This document shows, piece by piece, positions 46,034 through 56,304 of a stretch of DNA of 64,000 bases (position 1 is its first letter; every line of letters begins with the position of its first letter). A program made the position numbers and the translations under genes. Origin of the DNA: Pleurotus djamor (lineage: Eukaryota; Basidiomycota; Agaricomycetes; Agaricales; Pleurotaceae). The notes under the pieces are model-generated. The model searched no databases. It was not told the DNA's origin and was given only the letters and a program-made list of their open reading frames with translations. Location: contig JAPEVF010000002.1 of assembly GCA_029747585.1 (NCBI GenBank), positions 1-64,000 of the forward strand, written 5' to 3'.

Positions 46034-46479
46034 GCTTATTCGTGCAGTAGTACTACAGAATGCTGTACTAATAGGGAACAAATTCGTCCGTGAGTGTGTC
46101 CCCCCNATTGATAAGCGAGCGAGAAATAGCATAAATACCAGTCCGCGCTCCCGAGCCCATATCCTTGGGAGTCTCTAACGTCCCGCCCGACCCTGTGAGG
46201 GATGACGACTCTAGCTACCTCTGGTAAGTACAAGGGTGTGGCGCTGGCGATTGTCTTCCACCCGCCGATATTGCTCCCGACTTGATGAGCGTGAAGAGGG
46301 CCTGACCCAGACGGATTTTGAGGTAAGCAGACCGCTAGCGTTCGCCAGCTAGGGAAGGAAGATTATCAGGAAGAGGGAGATCCTGGATTGAGCTATGAGG
46401 AAGGTCTGACATGCGATGCATTTGTGTTCGACTACCACAGGTGTTTGGTGCATCGAATACGATGAGTATGTCAGACACG

Positions 46480-47793
46480 CTACACTATTTCGTCAAGATT
46501 CAAGTCCCAAAGCCCTCGACGAGCAGCTTTGCCCGTGGCTGCGGCGACTTTAGCCGCAGAAACAAGAGAGGATACAGCGGGAACGCTGGATTGGGAAACA
46601 CTTGCGGCCAAGAGACCAGCGGCCGGAGCGTTGACAGGAGCGAAGGGTGCATCAGGACCTGAACAAGCAGTCTCCGTGAAGCTGACATCAAGGGTGACCT
46701 TCGGGTTGGGCCACTATACGGCAATATAGTCAGAATCGAACATAAGGTAGTGACGAGGTCACTTACGAAGGTGAGACCATGAGTTTCAATAGGGCAGGCC
46801 GGACCGATACCACCATTGCCACTAGGTCCTCCACTCAACTTTAGGAAACATTTACCGTTAGAACAAAGGGGAAGTCCCTTGAATAGGCCAGCTTGCGCCG
46901 GGTTGGTATTGAACTTGATGTGGGTACCATTGAACCCATTGTCAATCCATCCAACGGTACCAGCGGTGTCCTGAGGTCTACCTATTTGATCTTGCAGGAA
47001 CCAGGACCCATCGGTAGGCACAACATCTCCCAACGAACAGTCAGTTGTAGTCTTGCACACTTTGAACGGGATGTGTCTGAAGTAGCCACCCTTCGAGTAT
47101 GTAGGAGCGCCAAGGTCTGAACCGAGTTCACCCCCATCGGCAAATTTGATAACATAACAGTGACCGTATTTGATGCCCAAGTCAGTGTCGGATGCACAGA
47201 CAGGATCGGCGAGATCTTTGCAAGTTGGGCGAGGGGTGGTTGGGCGCATTTGCCATTCAACCAGACCAGACCAGCGGCACAGCAATCTCCTTTTTTAGAT
47301 GCTTTGTCGCCTTTGAAGGAGAGCCCGGGGGCGCAACACCCTCCAAGACCGGAAACTTTGTCTTGAGACCAGGCCTTTTCAGTGGCACAGCATCCTCCCA
47401 CTACAGTGGCTTGATCTCCAGACCACTTCTGACCAGGAGGACAACACTAGAGGCATAGACACGCATAAGAAAGATGTTCGTCACTGGCACTGAACGAGGC
47501 ATGAACCCACCTCTCCAATTCGCTTAGCTTCGTCAAACCAGGTGATGCCCAGAGGCGGAGGGCAACAGCTCTCAACGGTCTCGTTCTAAGAACCACCAGA
47601 GTCAGCGACATGCTCGGACATGATGGACAAGATCGAGCATCACAGGTTGGAAGAAGGGAGTGTTGCCTTCTCCGAAGCAAACATCTCCAACGGCTTTGGT
47701 GACTGCCGCCGCCTTGTTTTGCGCTTTATCGCCAGCTGCCTGAGAGGCGGCAGCAAAGACAAGAGCGACGAGAGCAGCTGTTACGAAAGCCAT
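46480..47793 (-). CDS. Cysteine-rich secreted protein with CC repeats, copy 3, one-base deletion
   Basis: This is the inverted near-duplicate of copy 1, with exons 47793-47644, 47585-47511, 47446-46767 and 46713-46480. Exon lengths 150 and 75 equal those of copy 1; exon 3 is 680 against 681. The missing base lies in a C-run at about 47231-47245 (minus strand), between WLNGKCA and the CKDLADP segment, and it shifts the frame. Downstream, DLGIKYGHCY, IPFKVCKTTTDCS and GKCFLKL are all present in the other frame. The C terminus has lost the copy 1 stop and runs 10 residues further. It is either a very young pseudogene or a homopolymer miscall. Confidence 0.65.
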
Positions 47794-48260
47794 TATCTTT
47801 GAGAGTACCAAAGAAAAGCTGGAGAACCACTTGGTTGAGAAATCAGTGGTGCTACATCTCCACCTTTTGTAGGCGAAATATAATGGTAGATGTTCGCGTA
47901 CGTTGAAGAGGTAGTAAACCCGGTTTGGTACACTTACGTTCAAAGGACTTCTGGCACAGAGTGCTCACAGAGGTTTACGCGATGAGGCACTAGTGGTATG
48001 CACTAGATGTGCTCCCCAAGAGAGCGCTTCATGCACGCACCACTGGCCATACACTTTGTAGAAGCAGCATATCACTGTGTGCCCATTTCTACAGACACGA
48101 TACGATGCACGTCTGAGTCCTAGAAGACATTCAGGCGCTTAAACAAGGCGCGTAAAGTTGAAAGAAGCGATCGTAAGGGTGCTAACCAGCATTTTGATAA
48201 CTTCAAAACAAGCTAAGCGGAAGTAGTGAGGAGCGACAGGCCGCCCGTCCTCATCTGATA
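47794..48260 (-). repeat. Inverted duplicate of cysteine-rich gene 1 promoter
   Basis: The reverse complement matches 31726-32168 with several indels. The TATA position reads TACAAAAGG instead of TATAAAAGG. The shared part starts at the GGACGGGCGG block near 48250. Confidence 0.6.
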
Positions 48261-48803
48261 GTAATGGATGATGTTCAATAACCCAAATGACGGTCGAAGC
48301 TTTGATGCTTGAGGGTTCGAGTAGATGGTGTGGAGATCGTTTGCCTATTTCGCCCTTAGAAGAGGGTCAATATCACACACGCATCTTCCGAATGTTGCCA
48401 GAATGTAACTCCGAGGGTACACTGTGATTCCTTAAGGTGGTCTGCATGAAGAGTTGAACGGGATAAGATTCGATAACGGAGGTTAGTCCCGATGGTTTGC
48501 TGAAGAATATACCGCTCTATGGTCATGCTAACCAATCGCATCGCGCGGATGAAGGGATGAAGGAATTTCGAAGTCGACGTTACGGCTTGAGTCAAGTAAG
48601 CCTAGACGACAGCAGGGTAGTCGGCGAGTTTATCCATGTCCATTGGGGACCAAGATACCATATGCGTAGCACAATGCGCACGAGCATCGGATTCTATGAT
48701 CAAACTGGTATTGGATCAATGATGAGGAATGATACACGGATGGAAGAATGTTGAATACATACTGTAAAGGGTTGACATCGGTGATAGAGGGCTCTCCGAG
48801 TCA
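48261..48803. repeat. Left flank of the foldback element; degenerate copy of 51370-51620
   Basis: The last 100 bases before the element (TAAAGGGTTGACATCGGTGATA and onward) resemble 51545-51600 (TAAAGGGGTTGATATCGGTGATA). On the minus strand both encode a weak TLYHR-Q-P pattern. No functional gene was identified. Confidence 0.4.
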
Positions 48804-48811
48804 CCTCGTCG
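48804..48811. other. Target-site duplication, left
   Basis: CCTCGTCG immediately before the left inverted repeat. The same 8 bases follow the right repeat. Confidence 0.8.
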
Positions 48812-49214
48812 CACCTCATTATCCCACGTTACGTAGCTAACTAGCCTGGACACCATGCCCTTGTTGGACAAGCTAATTAGCCTGACTTGCCGCTCTGGCG
48901 CAACTGCCAGTAATATAATGAAAATATGCCGTTTTTAGAATTAATTCCAATTGAAGTATTTCGAAGTCAGTTACCGTAAACAGCATAACTACAAGGAAGA
49001 CTGTGGGACGAGTGCGACAGGGTCCGCACCTTAGTCATGTGGCTGGGCGCCGCCGTTGATAACTCCGGCGCTGTTGCCTCGTTGACGCCGAGTCCTGCTC
49101 ATTGTTCGTGACGACGAGCTCGACTATCTCATCCATTTCTCACTTAAAATGTTCGCTTTTTTCGCGAAAATTGAGTAAAATATATAGACACAACACTCTG
49201 GAGTAATGATAGTG
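48812..49214 (+). repeat. Left terminal inverted repeat, 403 bp
   Basis: It begins CACCTCATTATCCC and ends CTGGAGTAATGATAGTG. Its reverse complement is the right arm. Confidence 0.88.
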
Positions 49215-50560
49215 GTAGTTATCTGAGTTGGAGAGGGTGGTAGCCTTGAGGATGATCTGCTGTGTGTGAATTCTGTGCAACAAATAGCATGATAGAAAGC
49301 CTTTGGATTGGGTAGAAAGCAACATACATGTTGGGGGAAGCAGGGAGGAAGCAGCGGGAGTGCGACATACGGTCTATGAAAGGTTGAGTACAGATCGAAG
49401 CGGTGTTAGGGATAGCAGGGCAGGTAGGGATGCCTTATTAAACTTGGAGATCATGTATAAGTGAATGGCGTACCGAGCGGATGATGTAACAAGTCTTCGG
49501 TAGCATGAACTCAAAGGTTTTGAACATTGATGGTCGGGTAGTCGGGTGTGATGTCAATGGCCCTTGACTTATTTACAGGAGCCTTGTTGAAATAAGCTAT
49601 TGCGCATGCGATCATTGTATAGAGTCGGCATCGTGAAAAATGGTCGTTATCGGAAGCTTGGGTGGGGATGGGGGCATGGAATATAGCATACCAGCGGAGG
49701 GCAAGACTGATAAAGACGCCGATCGAGATCGAGTGGAGATCCTCGAGCGTGCTGGTGTGAAGATATAGAAAGTTTGCTTGAGACTCGTTAGAGCATGAGT
49801 GAAGAGGGACATATGCTGAGGGAAAGTGGTAGGAGGTGATCCGGGGCGAAGAGCAGCATCCAACACTCGGCGCTAACATTGACAATAAACACTTCGTTTA
49901 CGCTGCATCAGCGCTTACCCACAAAACAACCATTTTCTGTCTATCAACTCAACACCAGTGTCTTCTTCATTTTTCTACGTCGAGGTTGACTAAATTCAAT
50001 ACCAAGCACCAACTCTACTAATTTTCGTGCTTTCGGAACGCGTCGATCTTCCGCGCTATCGGGGTACTTGCTCACTACTCTGTCTTCCGTTACTAATTTT
50101 CGGACCGTCTGATCCTTTCTAAATTTTGGATCCAGGTTGTAAAGGACGAGCTTCAAACCTTCCTTGAATAGTAAGAGGAGATTATCATAGGACACGACGA
50201 TCTTCACTGATCAAGTTCACCCTGGCTACCCTATCTTTCTTGTCATCTCCTCCTCAAGCCCTTCATGCCACGAACCTTTCTACACCTCTAGCTGACTCCA
50301 TACGGCCCTATTAGATCTTTCCAACTCTTATCGCATCACCCAAACGTTCCTGAGACACCTACTCCCCGTCATACTCAGACCTGACCTCCCTCTTCCCCGG
50401 CACCTTCCTGTTATCCCAACCTTGGGTATAATACTCATTCCTGCCTGGACATCATACTAGGACAACATCTGTCCCCTCCCTCAGCTTTACTTATAGTCAA
50501 TATTCCCCTCATACACCCACTCCCCCTTTGATGTTTTCACTATATAACCCAGGTGAATTT

Positions 50561-50963
50561 CACTATCATTACTCCAGAGTGTTGTGTCTATATATTTTAC
50601 TCAATTTTCGCGAAAAANGCGAACATTTTAAGTGAGAAATGGATGAGATAGTCGAGCTCGTCGTCACGAACAATGAGCAGGACTCGGCGTCAACGAGGCA
50701 ACAGCGCCGGAGTTATCAACGGCGGCGCCCAGCCACATGACTAAGGTGCGGACCCTGTCGCACTCGTCCCACAGTCTTCCTTGTAGTTATGCTGTTTACG
50801 GCAACTGACTTCGAAATACTTCAATTGGAATTAATTCTAAAAACGGCATATTTTCATTATATTACTGGCAGTTGCGCCAGAGCGGCAAGTCAGGCTAATT
50901 AGCTTGTCCAACAAGGGCATGGTGTCCAGGCTAGTTAGCTACGTAACGTGGGATAATGAGGTG
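50561..50963 (-). repeat. Right terminal inverted repeat, 403 bp
   Basis: It begins CACTATCATTACTCCAG and ends GGGATAATGAGGTG. It carries one n in an A-run near 50620 where the left arm has a T-run of six. Confidence 0.88.
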
Positions 50964-50971
50964 CCTCGTCG
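50964..50971. other. Target-site duplication, right
   Basis: CCTCGTCG, identical to 48804-48811. Confidence 0.8.
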
Positions 50972-51732
50972 AAGAGTTAGACCAGCGAGGTCCATTTGCA
51001 GCAAGGTCTCCAAGAATCAACAATCTATCCACATGATACAGATCAACTGGCCTGTTTGACGCACAAAGAGTCACAAAGCAAGTGACGGACGCTTGGATGA
51101 GTCGATTTGAACTTAGACACCCTGCATTGGGTTAGGAAACTAGATGAAGCGGGGAGAGTCAGGCATTCTAGTCAACCTCAATGCACGTTCTAGGGTGGGG
51201 CTTGAGAGTGGACTTACGGTTTGGAGAACGTTGGGTAATTGTTGTTAACGCAATAAACTCTAGAACGCGACCACTCTGAGAACATTGGTGATTTCTCGGA
51301 GTGGTTGGCGATCTCTATTGGAGTCTGGAGTGAAAGAAGCATGTGGAACCACTAAGGAGACGAGGCGGCATCTCAGTAAGATTGGCACGATACAAATTCA
51401 GACGCAGAGAGCGTCATAGAACATACATTTGAGCGCATCAACGCATGACCAAGGAGCCATGAGAGTATGATAAAACACTCGGTCATCGGACTCTGGTTGC
51501 AATGGACGAACGATAAGAATAGATATAAGGGGAGAGTATGTTGGAAACGTACCATAAAGGGGTTGATATCGGTGATAAAGGGTCGGCCCAGTTACCTCTT
51601 TGAAGAGTCCTGCAAATCCTAGACCAGCGCGTGTAGGAGAAATGCATGTGCAACGTCTCCAAGAAAGAAAATCACCACTATCTATCCACATTAGTTCGCT
51701 TGAAAAGCACCGTTGAAAAAGAAGCGTTTCCG
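50972..51732. other. Right flank of the element; contains the paralogous empty site
   Basis: Around 51545-51630 the sequence runs TTACCTC-TTTG-AAGAGT and then TAGACCAGCG. It aligns with the element flanks joined across one target copy (CACCTCGTCGAAGAGT and TAGACCAGCG). A minus-strand open frame at 51398-51691 (TLYHRYQPLYG) is the fuller version of the degenerate left-flank copy. No family was recognised. Confidence 0.45.
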
Positions 51733-51739
51733 TATAAAT
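51733..51739 (+). promoter_or_regulatory. TATA box of repeat-peptide gene
   Basis: A TATAAAT motif lies about 70 bases before the ATG at 51802, a normal distance for a strongly expressed fungal gene. Confidence 0.5.
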
Positions 51740-51801
51740 GAGGAGGATAGAAGAGCGGTCGGTCTCACGTCCAACCGCACTTCAGTTACAGAACACGACA
51801 A

Positions 51802-52080
51802 ATGAAGACCATCAGTCTAGCTTTATTATTCGTCGCCCTCCTCGCGGGCAGCTCACGCGCCGCGCCTATCAACGAACGCACCCTCGAAGAGAGAGGCCGC
51901 AGCGGTTATAACAGTGTCGAGGAAAGGGGTCGTGGTGGATACAACACCATCGAAGAGAGGGGACGTAGTGGATACAACAGTGTCGAAGAACGTGGACGAA
52001 GTGGTTATAATGGCGTCGATGGCAAGCGCTCATCGTTGGAGGCACGAGGTAGAAGCGGATACAACAGCGTCACCGAGTAG
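51802..52080 (+). CDS. Small secreted protein of 11-residue RGRSGYN repeats
   Basis: A 92-residue single-exon gene. Residues 1-20 form a signal peptide (MKTISLALLFVALLAGSSRA). The mature part is almost entirely a repeat with unit RGRSGYNSVEE. Tyrosines fall at 36, 47, 58, 69 and 87, so four units have an exact 11-residue period and the fifth follows a 7-residue spacer with a dibasic KR at 75-76. Variants include RGRGGYNTIEE and RGRSGYNGVDG. There is no cysteine. The layout (signal peptide plus tandem short units with basic residues) resembles Kex2-processed repeat proteins, from which fungi release small peptides, including cyclic dikaritins. However, a classic KR or RR is present only once, and no UstY-like (DUF3328) gene lies in this window. 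A wall-associated or antimicrobial repeat protein is an alternative. Confidence 0.75.
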   Translation: MKTISLALLFVALLAGSSRAAPINERTLEERGRSGYNSVEERGRGGYNTIEERGRSGYNSVEERGRSGYNGVDGKRSSLEARGRSGYNSVTE

Positions 52081-52189
52081 GAGGCCACTGTGACTTTGGA
52101 ACGATGAAGTTGAAGGTGCCAGCGAACGTATCCTCTGGGAGTTGTAGAAGAACATTTGTAACACCATGTATATGTTTTGTTTTACTAAG

Positions 52190-52540
52190 CTGTGGAAGAC
52201 GCTAGGGTGAACATCACGAGCTGCATCGAAGAGGAAAGACTGGCACCAGGTTCAACCTTGAACCCGTAAGATAGCTGGCGCCTGGGACAAATGGGCTGAG
52301 CGTCTGCAGGCGGACCGATATCAAGGGTAACATGCGCGTTGGGGCGACCAAAANTTTAAAGGAAGTGGGGGTTTGATTATGCAGACGCTCTCCCACTCCA
52401 AGGAAATTCACCATCGAGGCAGACAAGAGTACCTGAGGACAACAACTTGCGCCACACCGGTGTTCAACATGACGTAGGTATCATTGAAACCATCATTGAT
52501 GAGACCGGTGCTTCCTAATGAGCGTGGTTATACAAGTTGA
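52190..52540 (-). pseudogene. Relic of a cysteine-rich secreted protein gene
   Basis: On the minus strand, GLINDGFNDTYVMLNTG (about 52515-52460) corresponds to GWIDNGFNGTHIKFNT in the intact copies. Further on, FGRPNAHVTLDIG corresponds to WPNSKVTLDIS of their last exon. The region between, including the GKCFLKL segment, is lost or scrambled. An n sits at about 52354. The start, the signal peptide and the CC repeats are absent. Confidence 0.6.
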
Positions 52541-52774
52541 GAGGATGTCCTCATAGGAAAAGCAGGATGGCTGCCTCGCATGGTCAACCATAAGCACTGT
52601 GAAGAGGCCTCGTAACTACAGGGACACAAACAAAACCACATGACATACTGGTGCGATCTACAAGCAGTTTGCCGCTGCCGAACCAATTCACGAAAACAGC
52701 ACTGAATTGTGATCGGAAGCGAGCAGGCCATGAGTACATCAGAGAGCAGAGTTGTTTCTGATAGAAGCCAACCG

Positions 52775-53911
52775 CTACTGTTGTTTCGCCTTTGCAGCCC
52801 GTACATGTTCGTCCGCAAGATTGATAATTCCACTGATTGTAAGGGCCGCTATGGAACCAGTAACGTAACCGGTGATTGCGCCAAAGGTAGAAGTTAAAGG
52901 CCAGGCCTACAAAGAGGTGTGTATGAGAACGCCGGCATGGGAGAGGGCGAGCGATTGATGCTTACCTGCCAGGGACGGTCCCAATCTAATGCAATGGGTA
53001 TAACGCCGAGCCAGCATCCTACGAGGGCACCGATCGTTGGGTAGGCCATCGCCCTCTCCACGGAGTTTCGTAGACTGAACAAAGAGAAGGGTCAAAACGT
53101 GCGAGTAGAAGGTGTACATAGGGCAGTTGCACTTACGAAAATTCGGCGAAAATGCGAACCCAAGTCATTCGAATCACGAAGGACCCAGTGTCGCTGCCGA
53201 GAGACGGAACACCCAGCGTGTACGACGGAGGGAATATGATCAAGATCGAGAGAAGGAGACCGAGGAGATAACTCTGCAGGATGTGGCTTGTGATCGGGAA
53301 TTGAGTGGCATCCCCCTTCAAGCTGGAGATGTCGACTGACCTTGTAATGGGTGCACCAAATAAGACTAAGATTGCGTGGAAGATGAACGAGCCGATCATG
53401 GTGGCCGCCCATGCGTTTCTAACATCCTAGAATGCCGGTGAAATGAGGTGATAGGTGGGCAGATTGACCGGCGATGCCTTACCTTCAATTTTCGTTGTAT
53501 CAAAGCATCACGTCTTTGGATTTGATCTTCTGCGCCATTGAGAATGACAAGTTCAACCCACCACCGTCTTATCCAGCCGCCCCACCACCCTTGGAGAACC
53601 AAAGTGCCCGCACAAACGCACAGCATCGTCCATGTCGGGTTTAAGGTGAGGGGTTCTAGAAAAGGGTGCTGCGGCTTGTCCCGAGATGTAAGTTGAGACG
53701 GCGCAGGTCTTGGTGCGAGAGAAGGATCAAGGAATATGGTCGAACGGGGAAGAAAGAGAGCGGCGAAGAAGAGCAAGGTGGAATGCACGCCCACGATGGA
53801 CGTGTAGCCCGCGAAGGGGAACTTGAATGGTTCGACGGAAAGTTTGGAGTCAAGTGCAAAGCGTTCTGCAGGCCGTTTCGAGTTCACTGGAGTCTTGGCC
53901 TTGTGCACCAT
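52775..53911 (-). CDS. GPI11: GPI ethanolamine-phosphate transferase accessory subunit PIG-F
   Basis: PIG-F/Gpi11 is the ER membrane partner of the GPI ethanolamine-phosphate transferases PIG-O and PIG-G. Exons 53911-53483, 53426-53341, 53286-53137, 53074-52966 and 52906-52775 give 301 residues. About six hydrophobic spans are visible, including VGVHSTLLFFAALFL, MLCVCAGTLVLQGW, IGSFIFHAILVLFG and LLGLLLSILIIFP. The family signature GCWLGVIPIALDWDRPWQ, followed by WPLTSTFGAITGY, is clear. The segment between spans 2 and 3 holds a charged cytosolic loop (EDQIQRRDAL). All junctions are in phase. Confidence 0.88.
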
Positions 53912-55567
53912 CCTGTGGGTGACGGCGACAAGTTAGTGAGGAGGGTGGATGTGTGTCACAGGTCCCGGCAGGCGCCCAAACCACCATCATGCCACAAAAA
54001 TAGGAGCCTCCTTTTGGAGTTGGGGAAGTGGCTGCCCTCGGTTCAACCCGACCGCGCATCGCCTATTTTGAGTACTTGAGTGCTAGTACTCCCTGGGGCA
54101 CATTCACCAATGATTCTCGGAAAGTTTCTCAGACATCGGGGATTAGATAGTCAGGATGATGAACTTGTTGGTCGCTTTCAAGCCGTTTCAGCTCGGTAAA
54201 CCAGCTCAGTGGTGGCGTCGGACCCCTGGAGCTGTTGCATATGAGCTTGTGTGATCTGATGTAGAGCAGCGGCGTATGTTGAGACAGATTAGGCATTGAC
54301 ATCAATGTGTCGAGGTGTCTGCTACTTTAGGATACAGCTGATAGGCGCACTCAAGCCGAGACGCCAAATTCAGGGTACAGCTGGGACAGAATTTCTTAGG
54401 CGTCGGCTAGGATGTTCAAGGCGAGGAGACAAATGCAGGCGACCAAAGATGACTCCACTCAAACTTTGTGGCCTTGGTCCAGGTATTTCAAAGACAGCGC
54501 TGTGTCATAGAACATCCCGTCCGGAAGCACCCAATTGAGATTAAGACGGCAAGCGAGCTCATCAATTCTAAGAGTAAACAGCATCGGGGCGGAATGTATC
54601 GTCCCTAGAGTACCGCCTTGACTCTATGATCAGACCTAGGAGGAGATGGGAGCGGTAGTAAAGTGTTTTCATTATACCAAACCTGTATAGTAGTACGACT
54701 TGCAGAGCCCAGCCGGGGTCCGAGGCTTAAGCAGGAGAAAGGTGTGCAATGTTTCCCATAACATAGGGACTACAGACAAAATTTACGTGGCAAACACAAG
54801 GCAAGGATCCCGCGGAATCAAGGATAACCTGCTCAGGACACAGTGCAGCTAGAGCGACACAAAAATTAACCTTGATCATTCCAGAAATTCAGCGGCACCA
54901 GTAGAGAGCGAGCTGTAAAGAGACTGGATTCACGACCTGTTCAACAGGGCGACATGTGCTACCCGCCAGGGTGTCCGAGGCTTGAGCAACCACGAACTTT
55001 CAAGGTTGGCTCCCATGGCCATAGAGGCCGTGATGGATTGCATGGCGGTCGGTAGCTGGATACCGCGCGGAGTCAAGGAAAAGCTGCTCAGGTGATGTGG
55101 AAGTGGAAGAACAGCAGTGCTTTCGCGTCGCATAAACCGTATAGACGCAGCCTAAACTTACTTCCCAGAAACGTCAAATGCGTTGCATGACGTGAAAGCC
55201 CCTATGTGCCCAAGTCCGGAAAATGCCGAGCAGCTATGAAGTTCTAAGCCACCAACCGGCTTGGCCTATCCTTAGATTATTGGTCTAAGCGCCGGCCTCC
55301 ACATCCTCAAGACAAGGTACGCCGTTACGCTGCTGTTTCGAAATCTCACCTACTCAGAGATCTCATAGGTAACGCATTCAATTCCGGACGCTGTGAGTCT
55401 CGTTTCTCTCGTCGTTGTGGGAATTTCGGAGACGAGTTATGGGCGTGGAAGGAATCAACGTGCGATGGAACTGATGGAACTGAGGAGAGGGCGAGGATCT
55501 CAAGACACTGGAGATGGATTTCGGAGGGACCTATGCTGATGACTCTATCACCTTTCTAGTTCTCGAA
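53912..55567. other. Long intergenic, weak direct repeat only
   Basis: About 1.65 kb between divergent genes without a recognisable gene. Two diverged copies of a segment are seen at about 54710-54850 and 54960-55110; each has TCCGAGGCTT-AGCA and, later, CGCGG-TCAAGGA-A-CTGCTCAGG. They could be remnants of an old repeat. Confidence 0.35.
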
Positions 55568-56019
55568 ATGGCCCAACGTGTAACTCTCCGCAAGCGCCAA
55601 CCCTACAACACCACCTCCAACCGCCGACGAGTTGTCAAGACCCCAGGCGGTAAACTCGTCTACCACCACATCAAAAAGCCCGCAAGCGGACCCAAGTGCG
55701 GTGACTGCGGTGTCGGTCTCCCCGGTGTACGTTCTTGCACGAATTACTTCAGTCCATCCGATTTACCTGTGTTTCACAGATCCCCGCTCTCCGACCCCGC
55801 CAATATGCTACGATCTCCAAGCGCCAAAAGACGGTTTGCCGTGCTTATGGTGGTTCACGATGCGGGACATGTGTGAAGTCACGGTGAGTCTCACCCCCGG
55901 TTTGGTTTATTTTTCTTAGGTTGATATCCTCGATTAGCATCCTCCGCGCTTTCTTGGTTGAGGAGGCGAAGATCGTGAAGAAGGTCATCAAGTCGCAGCA
56001 GAAGACTGCCCGAAAATAA
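55568..56019 (+). CDS. RPL34: 60S ribosomal protein eL34
   Basis: Exons 55568-55726, 55780-55883 and 55938-56019 give 114 residues. Segments such as MAQRVTLRKRQPYNT, GGKLVYHHIKK, CGDCGVGLPGIPALRPRQY, AYGGSRCGTCVKSRI and RAFLVEEAKIVKKV are characteristic. The four cysteines of CGDC and CGTC bind zinc in some eL34 proteins. The start at 55568 gives the family N terminus. An in-frame ATG at 55514 would add 18 unrelated residues and is rejected. Confidence 0.92.
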
Positions 56020-56304
56020 TTAACTCGCCCTTAGTTCGGTGCTCGACTTATACATCCATATCTCGCCCATGACATCGTTCATTTTTTCTGTATGCAATGC
56101 TATGAAAAACACCATGCGTGCTATGCCTTTCTCGGGTTGAACAATCAATTATATGTTGCCTGAGCACTCACGGTCACCGAGAGCTTCAGCGTAGCATCAA
56201 TCTTTCATTTTCGAACGTATCTGATCAATGGACGTTCTTCTATGTCTAGCTCTACGATATCCAACATCTAGACCCACCCTCTTCGATATTCTTTGGCTCA
56301 TTAT

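Larger units (their letters stand above)
48812..50963. mobile_element. Non-autonomous foldback DNA transposon, 2152 bp
   Basis: The element has inverted repeats of 403 bp at 48812-49214 and 50561-50963, starting CACCTCATTATCCC, and is flanked by an 8-bp target duplication. By eye the arms differ at one clear base (GTCAGTTACC against GTCAGTTGCC on the same strand), apart from an n at about 50620. The 1346-bp interior is AT-rich and encodes no transposase; the longest open frames (49511-49885 and 49944-50207, both minus) match nothing I know. An 8-bp duplication is typical of hAT, and also of P, Merlin and KDZ elements. The arms are unusually long for hAT. The near identity of the arms points to a recent origin or to gene conversion. 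Confidence 0.85.

Noticed and set aside
49944..50207. Possible transposase fragment inside the foldback element
   Set aside because: The 87-residue frame has no catalytic DDE-like or zinc-finger pattern; I could not support any function.
51802..52080. Mating pheromone precursor
   Set aside because: Basidiomycete pheromone precursors end in a CaaX box and lack a signal peptide; this protein ends SVTE and has no cysteine.
55514..55567. Upstream in-frame start of eL34
   Set aside because: It adds residues never seen in eL34; the ATG at 55568 gives the family N terminus.
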